This document shows, piece by piece, positions 41,118 to 51,000 of a stretch of 64,000 nt of DNA. Position 1 is the first letter of the stretch, and each line of letters begins with the position of its first letter. A program made the translations under genes and the position numbers. Source of the DNA: Eggerthella timonensis (lineage in GTDB: Bacteria > Actinomycetota > Coriobacteriia > Coriobacteriales > Eggerthellaceae); contig NZ_FXXA01000002.1 in NCBI RefSeq assembly GCF_900184265.1, positions 1,448,918 to 1,512,917 of the forward strand, written 5' to 3'. The notes beneath the pieces were generated by a model, which searched no databases, was not told where the DNA came from, and worked only from the letters and a program-made list of their open reading frames with translations.

Positions 41118-41938
41118 TGAAGAAATCCGAAGCGCTCAACATCCTGGGGCTGTCAGACGGCGCGACCGACGACGCGGTCAAGCAGGCCCATCGCAAACTG
41201 GTGATCGCGCATCATCCCGACAAGTTCCCGCTCGGATCGAAGGAGCGCGAGGACGCCGAGGAGCTCACGAAGCGCATCAACGAGGCGCGCGACGTGCTGC
41301 TCAACCGCTCGTGGACGCCCGAGTTCGACCCGCGTCGCGACCCGCGGCCCTACGCGAACCCCTATGCCCACCCCTCCGGCGCCCCGGGCGCCGGCGCGAG
41401 CGACCCCTTCGCCGGCTGGCCGTTCGGCCAAGCGCCCGGCCAGGGGCAGGGCCGAACCACCTACGTGTGGACGTCGTGGGACGCGCCGCGCTCCGGTGCC
41501 TCCGGCGCGGGCGGCGGCCAGCCGTTCGATCCCTTCGATCCGTTCGCGCCCTTTCGCGCGTCGGCCGAACCGCGCAAAACCCCGCAGGAGGCCCTCGACG
41601 ACGTGAAGCGCGAGCTCGGGCGCGAGAGCCTCGTCGTAGCTGGCAAGGTGGCGCTTTTGGGAGTGTCGGCGCTGGTGGGAACCGTGGCAACCGGGCTGTT
41701 CCTGTACGTGGTGATCTCCATCGTCTACGGGCTGTGGAAGCGCTTCGGCTCCTGCCTCATCGGGGTCATCGTCCCGCTCGTGCTGCTCGGCGCGCCGCTC
41801 GTGTTCATCATCGCGCCTCGGCAAGGGGCCGTCACCGCGGGGCTCGCCGTGGCGTTCCTGTTCGCCGTGCTGTTCGACGTGGTGAACGTCCGCAACCTTG
41901 CGCGCACGTACCGCGTCGCCCGCCGCGCAGCCTCCTGA
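41117..41938 (+). CDS. Membrane-anchored J-domain protein
   Basis: The 273-residue protein has an N-terminal J domain with the HPD tripeptide (residues 33-35 in IAHHPDK), a Pro/Gly/Phe-rich linker with repeated DPFDPF units (about 70-150), and three C-terminal hydrophobic helices. It lacks the zinc and substrate-binding domains of DnaJ, so it is a type III J-protein that would recruit DnaK to the membrane. A -10 immediately upstream suggests a leaderless transcript. It stands alone. Confidence 0.85.
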   Translation: MKKSEALNILGLSDGATDDAVKQAHRKLVIAHHPDKFPLGSKEREDAEELTKRINEARDVLLNRSWTPEFDPRRDPRPYANPYAHPSGAPGAGASDPFAGWPFGQAPGQGQGRTTYVWTSWDAPRSGASGAGGGQPFDPFDPFAPFRASAEPRKTPQEALDDVKRELGRESLVVAGKVALLGVSALVGTVATGLFLYVVISIVYGLWKRFGSCLIGVIVPLVLLGAPLVFIIAPRQGAVTAGLAVAFLFAVLFDVVNVRNLARTYRVARRAAS

Positions 41939-42068
41939 GGCGGCGGCGCGATCCGAGGGGTTTTCTGCGCGTCGCCAGCGGGAGGCATCACGGCTTTAGC
42001 CGCACGTGATCCTTCGGCTTCGACCGCTTCGACGCTTCCGCTCAGGGCGACATCCTGCATGGCGGTTA

Positions 42069-42198
42069 CCGCCTGGCACGGATCGCGCGTTATGAACGAT
42101 TCTCGAAGGGCTTTTCAGGGGCACGCCAGAGAAACCCCAGGTCGAAAAATCCTTCCCCTGCGTAGAATCGTTCATAACGTGCAATCTCTGCCAGGCGG
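42069..42198. mobile_element. MITE-like element with 35-bp inverted repeats
   Basis: The arms 42069-42103 and 42164-42198 match at 31 of 35 positions, including a perfect 16-bp inner part (CGTTATGAACGATTCT and its inverse). Inside, GAAGGGCTTTTCAGGGG and CCCCAGG...AAAAATCCTTC form a further imperfect hairpin, so the whole 130 bp could fold into a long branched structure. No transposase. Confidence 0.6.
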
Positions 42199-42284
42199 CG
42201 TCAATGTCGCGATCAACGCGGCTGCCGTGAGGGATGGCAAGCGCGTGGTGCCGTTTCCCCTTCCGCTTGCAGCGCTTCGCCTCA

Positions 42285-42293
42285 TGCTATACT
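42285..42293 (+). promoter_or_regulatory. Extended -10 of the flippase/ATP-grasp operon
   Basis: TGC-TATACT lies 38 bases before the TTG start of the first gene, with AAGGGGG as ribosome site near 42318-42324. Confidence 0.5.
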
Positions 42294-42331
42294 GAATCAT
42301 TCCATCATGGTTCAGATAAGGGGGTCGCTGG

Positions 42332-44041
42332 TTGAAGAAAGCGCTGCTGCTCGTCATCGGCATCGTCGCAGTATGCTTTCTCATCGCGAACGCCGATTAT
42401 CTGGCGAGCTTCCTCGCGACGCTCAAGACCGGCGCGCTCGTGCCGCTGGTCGTGGCCTGCGTGCTCATGCTGGCCCGCCACCTCGTGCAAGCGGCTTCCT
42501 ACGACGCCGCCTTCGAGGCCGTCGGCCATAAAACCGGGTTCTGGCACAACGTCGTGCTCATCTTCTCGCTCGTGTTCATCAACACGTTCTGCCTGTTCTC
42601 GGGCGCGACGGGCGTGGCGTTCATCATCGACGACGCGCACCGCACGGGCGCGGACGCGGGCACGTCCACGAGCGGCGCCATCCTCTCGCAGATCGGATAC
42701 TTCGCCGCCATCCTCGTGATCTCGGTCATCGGCTTCCTCACCATGCTCTTGTCCGGCTCCATGAACACGCTGTTCCTCGTCGGCGGCCTCGCGCTGGCGG
42801 CGGTGCTGGCGGCGTTGTCCAGCATGTTCGTGGTGGGCTACCGCAAGCCGCGCATCCTGTTCCGCCTGTTTTTGGGCATCGAGTCGCTCATCAACAAGGC
42901 GCTCGGCCTGTTGAAGAAGCATCTCAAGCCGGCATGGGGCCGCAAGATGGCCGGCTCGTTCATCTCGTCGGCCGGCATCCTGGCGAAGAACCCGCAGGGC
43001 ACCCTGATCACCGTGGCGTACGCGTCGTTCTCCGCCATCCTCAACATGGCGTGCCTCGTGGCCATCGGCTACGCGTTCGGCTTCGAGAACGTGGCCGCGC
43101 TCGTGGCGGCGTTCGCGGTGGCGGCCATCTCGGTCATCCTCAGCCCCACGCCGCAGGGCGTGGGCGTGGTGGAGGCGGCCATCGCGGCCATCCTCACGGC
43201 GCATGGGTGCTCGCTGGCCACGGCAACGGCCATCGCGCTCGTGTACCGCGGCATCATGTTCTGGATCCCCTTCTGCATCGGCGCGCTGCTGCTGGGCCAG
43301 TCGGGCTTCTTCGCCGACAAGAAAAGCCCCACCGAGGAGCAGCGCGCGAAGGACACGGCGTGGCTGTCGGGCACCGTCGTGCTCATCGTGGGCCTCGTGA
43401 ACTTGGGGCTGGCGCTCATCCCCCAGACGTTCGAGCCGTTCACCACGCTCACGGACTGGATCAACATCGGCGGTCTGCTCATCGGCCCGGTCCTCATCGG
43501 GGGCAGCGCCGTGCTCATCGTGCTGGCCGTGGGCCTCATCCTGCGCTTCCGCACGGCTTGGGCGCTCACGCTGGGCGTGCTCGTGCTGGTGGCGGGCGCC
43601 GAGTTCCTGTACGTGAACACCGTGCAGGTGGCCGTGGCGGCGCTCGTGCTGGTGGTATGGCTGTTCTGGAAGCGCGACGCGTTCGACCGGCCCATCGTCC
43701 CGCACGACGACGCCCCGCGCCTCGTGCAGGAGTTTCGCGAGAACCTCGAACGGTTCCGCGCGTGGCGCGCCGCCCGCGCGGCGGGGGAGCCCCCGCGCGC
43801 CGGCATCGGCAGCGCCCTTTCCTCGCGTCGCAAGGAATACGGCGCTCAGCCGCACGTGAAAAGGAAAACGGGTTGGGAACGGCGCGCTGAAAAAGGCGCG
43901 GAGATCATCCGCGAGGCCGGCCATGAGGGTATACTGCCTTTTGGCGACGATGCCGAACCGGTTCCTGCGGGCGGGGCCGCGGCGTTGGAAGCCGATGCTG
44001 CACCGACGAAGGAGGAGTCAAACCATGATCGTGCTCGATGA
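42332..44041 (+). CDS. MprF flippase-like (LPG_synthase_TM) membrane protein 1
   Basis: The 569-residue protein matches the flippase half of MprF (PF03706): an N-terminal eight-helix core with the motifs FINTFCLFSGATGVAFI, LSPTPQGVGVVEAAI and ALVYRGIMFWIPF. Extra helices follow (about 350-450), then a charged cytoplasmic tail of about 120 residues. MprF flippases move aminoacylated phosphatidylglycerol across the membrane. No aminoacyltransferase domain is fused. The TTG start has AAGGGGG eight bases before it. Its 3' end overlaps the ATP-grasp gene by 17 bases. Confidence 0.8.
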   Translation: MKKALLLVIGIVAVCFLIANADYLASFLATLKTGALVPLVVACVLMLARHLVQAASYDAAFEAVGHKTGFWHNVVLIFSLVFINTFCLFSGATGVAFIIDDAHRTGADAGTSTSGAILSQIGYFAAILVISVIGFLTMLLSGSMNTLFLVGGLALAAVLAALSSMFVVGYRKPRILFRLFLGIESLINKALGLLKKHLKPAWGRKMAGSFISSAGILAKNPQGTLITVAYASFSAILNMACLVAIGYAFGFENVAALVAAFAVAAISVILSPTPQGVGVVEAAIAAILTAHGCSLATATAIALVYRGIMFWIPFCIGALLLGQSGFFADKKSPTEEQRAKDTAWLSGTVVLIVGLVNLGLALIPQTFEPFTTLTDWINIGGLLIGPVLIGGSAVLIVLAVGLILRFRTAWALTLGVLVLVAGAEFLYVNTVQVAVAALVLVVWLFWKRDAFDRPIVPHDDAPRLVQEFRENLERFRAWRAARAAGEPPRAGIGSALSSRRKEYGAQPHVKRKTGWERRAEKGAEIIREAGHEGILPFGDDAEPVPAGGAAALEADAAPTKEESNHDRAR

Positions 44042-45173
44042 GCCCTATGTGTCCGAACCGCTGATCGCCTGGCTCGAGGAGTCGCAGCACCCCGTGCTGG
44101 ACAACGGCTTCGCGCACGCGGCTGGCGCCGGCCGTTCCCTGAACCTCGTGCCGGCCGAGGAAGCCGTGTCCCGCATCGACGCAGGCGAGCGCGTGTACAC
44201 GAACTCCGAGAACGCCCTGGCCTGGATCGTCGAGAACGCGCACAACGACAGCCTGTCGCGGGCCATCGGCCTGTTCAAGGACAAGGCCGCCATGCGCGCC
44301 GCGCTGGCCGGCCTCGATCCCGACCTGTTCTTCAAAACCTGCTCGGTTGACGAGCTGTTCAAGCTCGACTTCGCGCAGCTGCCCGCGCCCTTCGTGCTGA
44401 AGCCCTCGGTGGGCTTCTGCAGCATGGGCGTCTACGCCATCCAGGACCGCGAGGACTGGGAACGCGCCCTCGCCGACATCCAGAAGAACGCCTCGTCGTG
44501 GCACGAGATGTACCCCGAGAGCGTGATCGGCGCCGGGTCGTTCATCCTCGAGGGCTACCTCGAGGGCACCGAGTACGCACTCGACGCGTATTTCGATGAG
44601 ACGGGCCGCGCGCATATCCTGAACGTGCTGCGCCACGACTTCGCCTCGCCCGAGGACACGTCCGACCGCATGTACGTGACGAGCGCCCCCATCGTGCGCG
44701 ACACGTCCACGATGTTCACCTCCTGGCTCGACCGCGTGAACGCGCTCATCGGCGCGCGCAACTTCCCCGTGCACGTGGAGGTGCGCGTATCGGACGGGCA
44801 CGTGAGCCCCATCGAGTTCAACCCGCTGCGCTTCGCGGGCCTCGGCGGCACCGACGTCAGCTGGTACGGCTACGGCTACCGCACCTACCAGGCGTTCCTC
44901 GAGGACGACGAGCCCGACTTCGACGCGGCCTTCGCCGACAAGGCCGACAAGGTGTACTCCATGTCGCTGCTGAACGCGCCGGCCGACGCCACGGGCGACG
45001 AGGCGTTCGACTACGACGCGTTCCTCGGCCGCTTCTCGCACGTGCTGGAGATGCGCCCCTTCGACGTGAAGCGCGTGGGCAACTACGGCTTCCTGTTCCT
45101 GGAGACGGACGCGTCCACCACCGACGAGCTGGACTTCCTCATGCGCTCGGATCTCAAGGAGTTCCTCCGCTAG
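44025..45173 (+). CDS. ATP-grasp family protein (putative ligase)
   Basis: The 382-residue protein has an ATP-grasp core: APFVLKPSVGFCSMGVY as the first ATP-binding strand-loop with the catalytic-type Lys, GSFILEGYLEGTEYALD, and the Mg-binding VEVRVSDGHVSPIEFNPLR with Glu and Asn. Family members join a carboxylate to an amine or thiol through an acyl phosphate. Placement between two MprF-flippase-like genes, with a 17-bp overlap to the first and AAGGAGG before its ATG, suggests that it makes the headgroup or peptide-like adduct that the membrane proteins handle; this is inference. Confidence 0.8.
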   Translation: MIVLDEPYVSEPLIAWLEESQHPVLDNGFAHAAGAGRSLNLVPAEEAVSRIDAGERVYTNSENALAWIVENAHNDSLSRAIGLFKDKAAMRAALAGLDPDLFFKTCSVDELFKLDFAQLPAPFVLKPSVGFCSMGVYAIQDREDWERALADIQKNASSWHEMYPESVIGAGSFILEGYLEGTEYALDAYFDETGRAHILNVLRHDFASPEDTSDRMYVTSAPIVRDTSTMFTSWLDRVNALIGARNFPVHVEVRVSDGHVSPIEFNPLRFAGLGGTDVSWYGYGYRTYQAFLEDDEPDFDAAFADKADKVYSMSLLNAPADATGDEAFDYDAFLGRFSHVLEMRPFDVKRVGNYGFLFLETDASTTDELDFLMRSDLKEFLR

Positions 45174-45204
45174 GGCGGGGGAGCGGACGCGCGCGGGCAC
45201 CCCG

Positions 45205-46416
45205 GTGAAGCTCAACATCCGAAACCTGCTGATCGGGCTGGTCATCGTCATCGTGCTGGCCGTGGTGCTGCTGCGCGGCGACCAGCTGGTCGAACTCGTC
45301 GAGACCATCAAGAAGGGCGCCGTCATCCCGCTCATCGCGGCGGTGTGCACTCAGCTGGGCAAGTACTTCGCGCAGAGCTTCTCGTATTCCTACTGCTTCG
45401 AGGCCGTCGACGAGCACATGAGCCCGCGCGAGACGCTGCCCCTCGTGTTCGGCACGTTCTTCGTGAACACCATCGCGCCGTCGCTCAACCTGGCCGGCAC
45501 CACGCTCGTGGTGGACGACGCGCGCCGCCGCGGCATCGCGCCGGGCAGGGCCACGAGCGCGGCGCTGCTCATGCAGATCACCGTGGACTCGGGCTTCGCC
45601 ACCATCATGCTCATCGGATTCGCCATCCTCGCGGCCACGGTGGGCCTGTCGCCCCTGTGGTTTTTGCTGGGCCTCTTGGTCATCGCGCTCGTCAGCGTCA
45701 TGGTGCTCATCCTCGTGCTGGGCCGCAAGCGCCCGGCCCTCGTGCTGAAGGCGCTGCGCCCCATCGAGCGGCTCGTCGACCGCATCCTCGTGCGCTTCAA
45801 GAAGAAGCCCCTCGACCCGTGGGTCGAGCGCATCGTGGGGTCGTTCTCCGACGCCGCCGGCCTCATCGCGCACAACCCGAAGACCACGGCGAAGGCGTTC
45901 GGCTGCTCCATCGCGGCCAGTGCCTGCGAGCTGGCCTGCTTCAGCCTGGTGGGCGTCGCGTTCGGCGTGCATCAGCCCGAGCCGCTCATCTGCGGTTACG
46001 TGGTGGCCACGCTGTTCGCCATGATCTCCATCACGCCGCAGGGCGTGGGCGTGGTGGAAGCTGCCGTCGTAGTGGCGTTCACGTCGTTCGGCACGTCGGG
46101 CGCGGCGGGGCTGTCCATCGCGCTGGTGTACCGCGGCATCGTGTTCTGGATGCCGTTCCTCATCGGCGCCATCCTCATCCAAACCACCAAGACGTTCAAG
46201 CACGACGCGAAGCGGGCCGTGCGCGACCAGAAGGGAAAGGGCTCGCTGCAGGGCGCCACCGCCATGGCCAAGCGCCTTGACGAGGATGCGGTCCCCGTGC
46301 GGAGCGCCGTGCCCATGCGGCAGGACGCGCCCGTTTCCGCCCCGCAAGCGCAGTCCGCGGAGTCCGCATCCGAGCCGCGCAGCCCCGAACAGGACGAGTC
46401 TCCGCGCGACCGCTGA
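45205..46416 (+). CDS. MprF flippase-like (LPG_synthase_TM) membrane protein 2
   Basis: The 403-residue paralogue of the gene at 42332 shares the same motifs (FFVNTIAPSLNLAGTTLVVDD, ITPQGVGVVEAAVV, ALVYRGIVFWMPF) but ends soon after the core with a short charged tail. GTG at 45205 is the start that keeps the first helix; its ribosome site is weak, so coupling to the upstream ATP-grasp gene 31 bases away is likely. Two different flippase-like proteins flanking one ATP-grasp protein is unusual. Confidence 0.8.
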   Translation: MKLNIRNLLIGLVIVIVLAVVLLRGDQLVELVETIKKGAVIPLIAAVCTQLGKYFAQSFSYSYCFEAVDEHMSPRETLPLVFGTFFVNTIAPSLNLAGTTLVVDDARRRGIAPGRATSAALLMQITVDSGFATIMLIGFAILAATVGLSPLWFLLGLLVIALVSVMVLILVLGRKRPALVLKALRPIERLVDRILVRFKKKPLDPWVERIVGSFSDAAGLIAHNPKTTAKAFGCSIAASACELACFSLVGVAFGVHQPEPLICGYVVATLFAMISITPQGVGVVEAAVVVAFTSFGTSGAAGLSIALVYRGIVFWMPFLIGAILIQTTKTFKHDAKRAVRDQKGKGSLQGATAMAKRLDEDAVPVRSAVPMRQDAPVSAPQAQSAESASEPRSPEQDESPRDR

Positions 46417-46502
46417 TCCGTTCTCGCCGTCCGCTCGACGCGTGCGCGCGCCTGTCGTTACCTCAATGTTAAATTGACGTGGTTGCGATGATCTTCATGA
46501 TC

Positions 46503-46508
46503 TAGAAT
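46503..46508 (+). promoter_or_regulatory. -10 hexamer of the solute-binding lipoprotein gene
   Basis: TGATC-TAGAAT lies 53 bases before the start codon, partly within the imperfect palindrome GATGATCTTCATGATC (46487-46502). A -35 at ideal spacing is not clear. Confidence 0.35.
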
Positions 46509-46561
46509 GGCAGGATGCATAGAGGGCGTCCAGCGCCGTCATTCGGAATGATGAGGGGATT

Positions 46562-48037
46562 ATGAAGAAGAACATCATGCGACGCGTAGGCGCGACGATC
46601 GCGCTTGCGGGCGCTTTGGCGCTTGTCGGCTGCTCGAGCGCTCCGGCGTCTTCGGAGGAGCCGACCGCGTCCGTGCTCGATCCGTCCGATCCGGTGCAGG
46701 TCGAGCTGTGGACGTACTACAACGGCACGCAGCAGCAGGCGTTCGAGGATCTCGTGAAGGACTTCAACGCCACGCGCGGCAAGGACCTCGGCATCGTGGT
46801 GACGAGCTCCAGCCAAGGCGGCGTGAACGACCTCGCCTCTGCGGTCACCGATTCGGCGCAGGGGCTCGTGGGCTCCGAGGCCATGCCCGACGCGTTCCTG
46901 TCGTATTCCGACACGGCTTCGGTCATCGACGGTTTCGGCATGGTGGCCGACCTGTCGGGCTACCTCTCCGATGACGAGAAGGCCGGCTTCGTCGACGGGT
47001 TCCTCGAAGAGGGCGACCTCAACGGCAACGGCAGCCTCAAGGTGTTTCCGGTGGGCAAGTCCACTGAGACGCTGCAGATCAACATGACCGACTTCCAGAC
47101 GTTTGCCGATGCCACGGGCACCACGCTCGACGAGCTGCGCACCATCGAGGGCGTCACGAAGGTGGCGCAGCGCTACTACGAGTGGACCGACGCGCAGACG
47201 CCGGACGTCGCAGGCGACGGCCGCCCGTTCTTCGGTCGCGATGCGATGGCGAACTACCTGATCACGGGTTCGAAGCAGCTCGGCCATGAAATCTTCGACA
47301 TCGAGAGGGGCACGTGCACGCTGAACTTCGACCGCGCCACGATGAAGACGCTGTGGGACAACTACTACGTTCCCATGGTGCAGGGATGGTTCTCGGCCGA
47401 GGGCAAGTTCCGCTCGGACGCGGTGAAGACGGGCGACCTCGTGTGCTACGTGGGCTCGTCGTCTTCGGTGGTCTACTTCCCGCAGACCGTCACGGTGGAC
47501 GACGCCACGAGCTACCCCATCGAGCTGGGCGCGCTGCCGAACCCGTCGTTCGAGAACGGCCAGCCGTGCTCGCCGCAGCAGGGTGCCGGCTTCGTGGTGA
47601 CGAAGTCCGACGAGAAGAAGGAGACCGCGTGCGTCGAGTTCCTCACGTGGTTCACCGCGAAAGAGCAGAACACCGACTTCTCGGTGAGCGCCGGCTACGT
47701 GCCGGTCACCAAGGACGCGCTGACGCTCGAGAACCTTGAGGCGGCCGCCTCGTCCATCGAGGGCGCCTCGGACAACTACCTCGTGAACCTGCCCGCAACG
47801 CTGGAGACCATCGAGGCGGGCGTGTACGCGAACCCGCCGTTCAAGGGCGGCGTCGAAGCGCGCGCCATCCTGGAACGCACGCTGTCCGACAAGGCCGTGT
47901 CCGACCGGGCCGCGGTGGTCGAGGCCGTCGCGGCGGGCGCATCGCCCGAGGAGGCGCTGGCTCCCTACCTTGACGACGCCGTGTTCGACGCGTGGCTCGG
48001 CGATCTGACGACGCAGCTCAAGGGAGCGATCGCATAA
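46562..48037 (+). CDS. Extracellular solute-binding lipoprotein (MalE-like)
   Basis: The 491-residue protein has a lipoprotein signal with lipobox LVGC (Cys about residue 24) and a family 1-type periplasmic-binding fold: VELWTYYNGTQQQAFEDLVKD, then LKVFPVGKSTETLQIN, then GAGFVVTKSDEKKE and ACVEFLTWFTAKE. Such proteins normally deliver sugars or other solutes to ABC permeases. No permease or ATPase gene is nearby. Instead the stop is two bases from the TTG start of a GGDEF-EAL receptor, so it probably serves as an extracytoplasmic ligand sensor. GAGGGG precedes its ATG. Confidence 0.88.
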   Translation: MKKNIMRRVGATIALAGALALVGCSSAPASSEEPTASVLDPSDPVQVELWTYYNGTQQQAFEDLVKDFNATRGKDLGIVVTSSSQGGVNDLASAVTDSAQGLVGSEAMPDAFLSYSDTASVIDGFGMVADLSGYLSDDEKAGFVDGFLEEGDLNGNGSLKVFPVGKSTETLQINMTDFQTFADATGTTLDELRTIEGVTKVAQRYYEWTDAQTPDVAGDGRPFFGRDAMANYLITGSKQLGHEIFDIERGTCTLNFDRATMKTLWDNYYVPMVQGWFSAEGKFRSDAVKTGDLVCYVGSSSSVVYFPQTVTVDDATSYPIELGALPNPSFENGQPCSPQQGAGFVVTKSDEKKETACVEFLTWFTAKEQNTDFSVSAGYVPVTKDALTLENLEAAASSIEGASDNYLVNLPATLETIEAGVYANPPFKGGVEARAILERTLSDKAVSDRAAVVEAVAAGASPEEALAPYLDDAVFDAWLGDLTTQLKGAIA

Positions 48038-48039
48038 GA

Positions 48040-51000
48040 TTGAGCGAGCGTTTCGGACAGAAACGGACGGGCAAGCGGCGAGGGGTGACCTTTCGAGTCC
48101 TCGTCGCTTTGCCCTTTTGCGTCGCGCTGGCCATCCAGGGCGTCGTGTGCTTGGCGGTGCTCGCCCGCAGCGAGATGCTCGGGCAGATGGAGACCGACGC
48201 GTACGACCTGTTCTCGGAACGCGTGGCGAGCCGAGCGAGCTACCTCGAAAACGACATGATCTTTCGCTGGTCGGACTTCGACCCCGTGGTGGACAGCGTG
48301 ACCGCCGACATCGACGAGACGCTCGCGGCGTACGGCGCCGCGTCGACCGATATCGAGACCGGGTCCGACCTGGCGCTCGCCATCATCGAATCGACTTCGG
48401 ACGACCTGCTCTCGTTCTCGCATCGCGCCGAGGTGGACGGCGTGTACCTCGTGCTGACGAACGGCGCAGAAGGGGAGGCCGACAACCGCTCGGCGCTGTA
48501 CATCCGCGACTCGAACCCGAAAGTGGACGTCGACAACGGCTCCGACCTCATGCTGGCCGCGTGCCCCATCAGCGTGGGCCGCCAGCTGGGCGTCACGCTG
48601 GACAGCATGTGGTCGGCCACGTTCCCGCTCGCCGCCGAGGGCGACGCCCAGAGCGCGTTCTACTACGAGCCGCTGCGCGCAGCCGAGCGGTATCCCGAAG
48701 CCAATACGAGCGATCTGGGGTACTGGGGCCGCCCGGTGGATCTCGGCCGGGCAGGCACCTCGTCCATCACGTACAGCAAGCCCGTGCGCGACTCCCAGGG
48801 CGGCATCGTGGGCGTCATCGGCGTGGAGGTGCGCACCGACCGCATCGCGTCGTTCTTCCCGTATCGCGACCTCAACGAAAGCGGAAACGGCTCGTACGTC
48901 CTCGCCGTCACGAACGAGGACGGCGGCTTCTCCCGCGACGGGGGCGTCGCCCCGCTGCCCGGAACGGAGCGGACGTACGAGGCGCTCGCCACCACCGGCG
49001 CGTCGCAGAGCCTCTATCTGGAGGATTCCGCGTTCACGGCATCGCTCGACGACAGCGGCCGCATGGCGGTGGAACCGGTCGTCGCCTCGTCCGACGCGCG
49101 CGCCATCGCGGGCGCGACCGAGATCCAGCTTTACGACAGCACCTCGCCGTTCGCCGACGAGCATTGGGCGCTCGTCGGGCTCGAGCGCGAGGACGAGCTG
49201 TTCTCCGCATCGAAGTCGCTGGCCGGCAACCTCGCCACCGTGTTCATCGCGTCGCTCGTGGTGGGCCTCGTGATCGCGGTCATCACGGCCTGGGTGTCGT
49301 CTTCCCGCTTGCGCCATCTCATGTCCGAAGTGCGCGCCGCCCAACCTGAGCAGCCCATCGCGTTCACGCCGACGGGCATCGTGGAGGTGGACGAGCTGTC
49401 CGAGGCCATCGAGTCGATGGGCAACGAGGTGGCCCTGACCGCGTCGCGCCTGTCGCGCATCCTGCGCCTGTCCGATCGCGCCATCGGCGCCTTCGAGTAC
49501 AGCCACGAAACCGACGCCATCACCTATACCGACGGGTTCTTCGCCACGCTCGCCGTACTCGAGCCGCCCGATCCGTCGTACTTCGACCCGCAACGCATCG
49601 CCACGGGGTCGCTGAACGCGGAGGAGTTCCAGCGCTTCATGCGGTGGTACGCTCCCTACGCCGAGGTGGAGGACGAGGGCCGCTACCTCATCTCGGGCCC
49701 GCATCGCACCTCATGGGTGCGTATCGTCGTGGTCGAAAGCCGCGAGCACAGCCGCGTGCTCGGCCTCGTGGAGGACGTGACGCACGAGATCGAGACGCGC
49801 CGTCGCATCGAGCACGAGCGCGACCACGACATTCTCACGGGGCTGTTCAACCGCCGCGCGTTCGAGCAGGAAGTGACCGATCTGCTGGCGGAGCGGCCGC
49901 CCGCGTTCGGCGCCATGCTCATGCTCGACCTCGACAACCTCAAGTTCATCAACGACATCTACGGGCACGACTGGGGCGACCTCTACATCAAGGCGGCCGG
50001 CCGCGTGGTGGACGACGCGTTCAGGGACAAGGGCTTCTACTCGCGCATCTCCGGCGACGAGTTCCTCGTGTTCGTGGACGTGTGCCCCGACCGTGCGGCT
50101 GCGGAGGCGCTGTTCGACGAGTTCAGGGCCCTGCTCGACGCCAGCTCCATCATGGCGCCCGACGGCAAAGTGCTCAAGGTGCGCGCGTCCATGGGCGCGG
50201 CGTTCTACCCCGAGGACGCCCTCGATTTCGCGCATCTGCGCGAGTACGCCGACTTTGCGATGTACCTGGCGAAAAGCAGCCGCAAGGGCGATCTGTTCGC
50301 GTTCGACCGGCAGAGCTACGAGGAGAAGTCGTTCATCGTCAACAACAAGGAGGATCTCAACCGCTTGCTTGAGGAGAACCTCGTCGAGTACCATTTCCAG
50401 CCCATCGTCGATGTGCGCGCGGGAGAGGTCGTGGCCTACGAGGCGCTCATGCGCTCGAAGCTGGACACCATCCCCACGCCCGACCAGGTGCTCGCGCTCG
50501 CGCGCTCGCAGTCGAAGCTCTACCGCGTGGAGCACCTCACGTTCTTCGGCGCGCTCGAGGCGTTCTCACAGCATCCTGAGGCGCACGGGGCCACCCTGTT
50601 CGTGAACAGCATCGCCACGCAGCGGCTGTCGGCCGACGACGAGCTCGTGCTGAGCGAGCGGTACCCCGGGCTGCTCAAGCATCTCGTCATCGAGATCACC
50701 GAGAGCGATTACAGCCGCGAGATGGCGCTGTACAAAGAAGCGCTCGCGCGGCGCTTCGGCGCACGGCTGGCCATCGACGACTTCGGCAGCGGCTACAACG
50801 GCGAGACGTCCCTGCTCGACTACCACGTGGACTTCGTGAAGATCGACATGGAGATCGTGCGCGACATCGACGTGGCGAAGGACCATCAAGACATCGCCCG
50901 CAACCTCATCGGCTACGCGCACGACCGCGGCATCCGCGTGATCGCGGAGGGCGTGGAAACCGAAGCCGAACTGCGCGCGCTGCGGGTGCTGGGCGCCGAT

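Larger units (their letters stand above)
41939..42331. other. 393-bp intergenic region with a MITE-like element
   Basis: It contains a degenerate copy of the GATCCTTCG...CTCAGG motif (about 42000-42052, compare 12770-12811), the inverted-repeat element 42069-42198, and an extended -10 (TGCTATACT, 42285-42293) for the flippase-like gene. No gene is supported. Confidence 0.7.
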
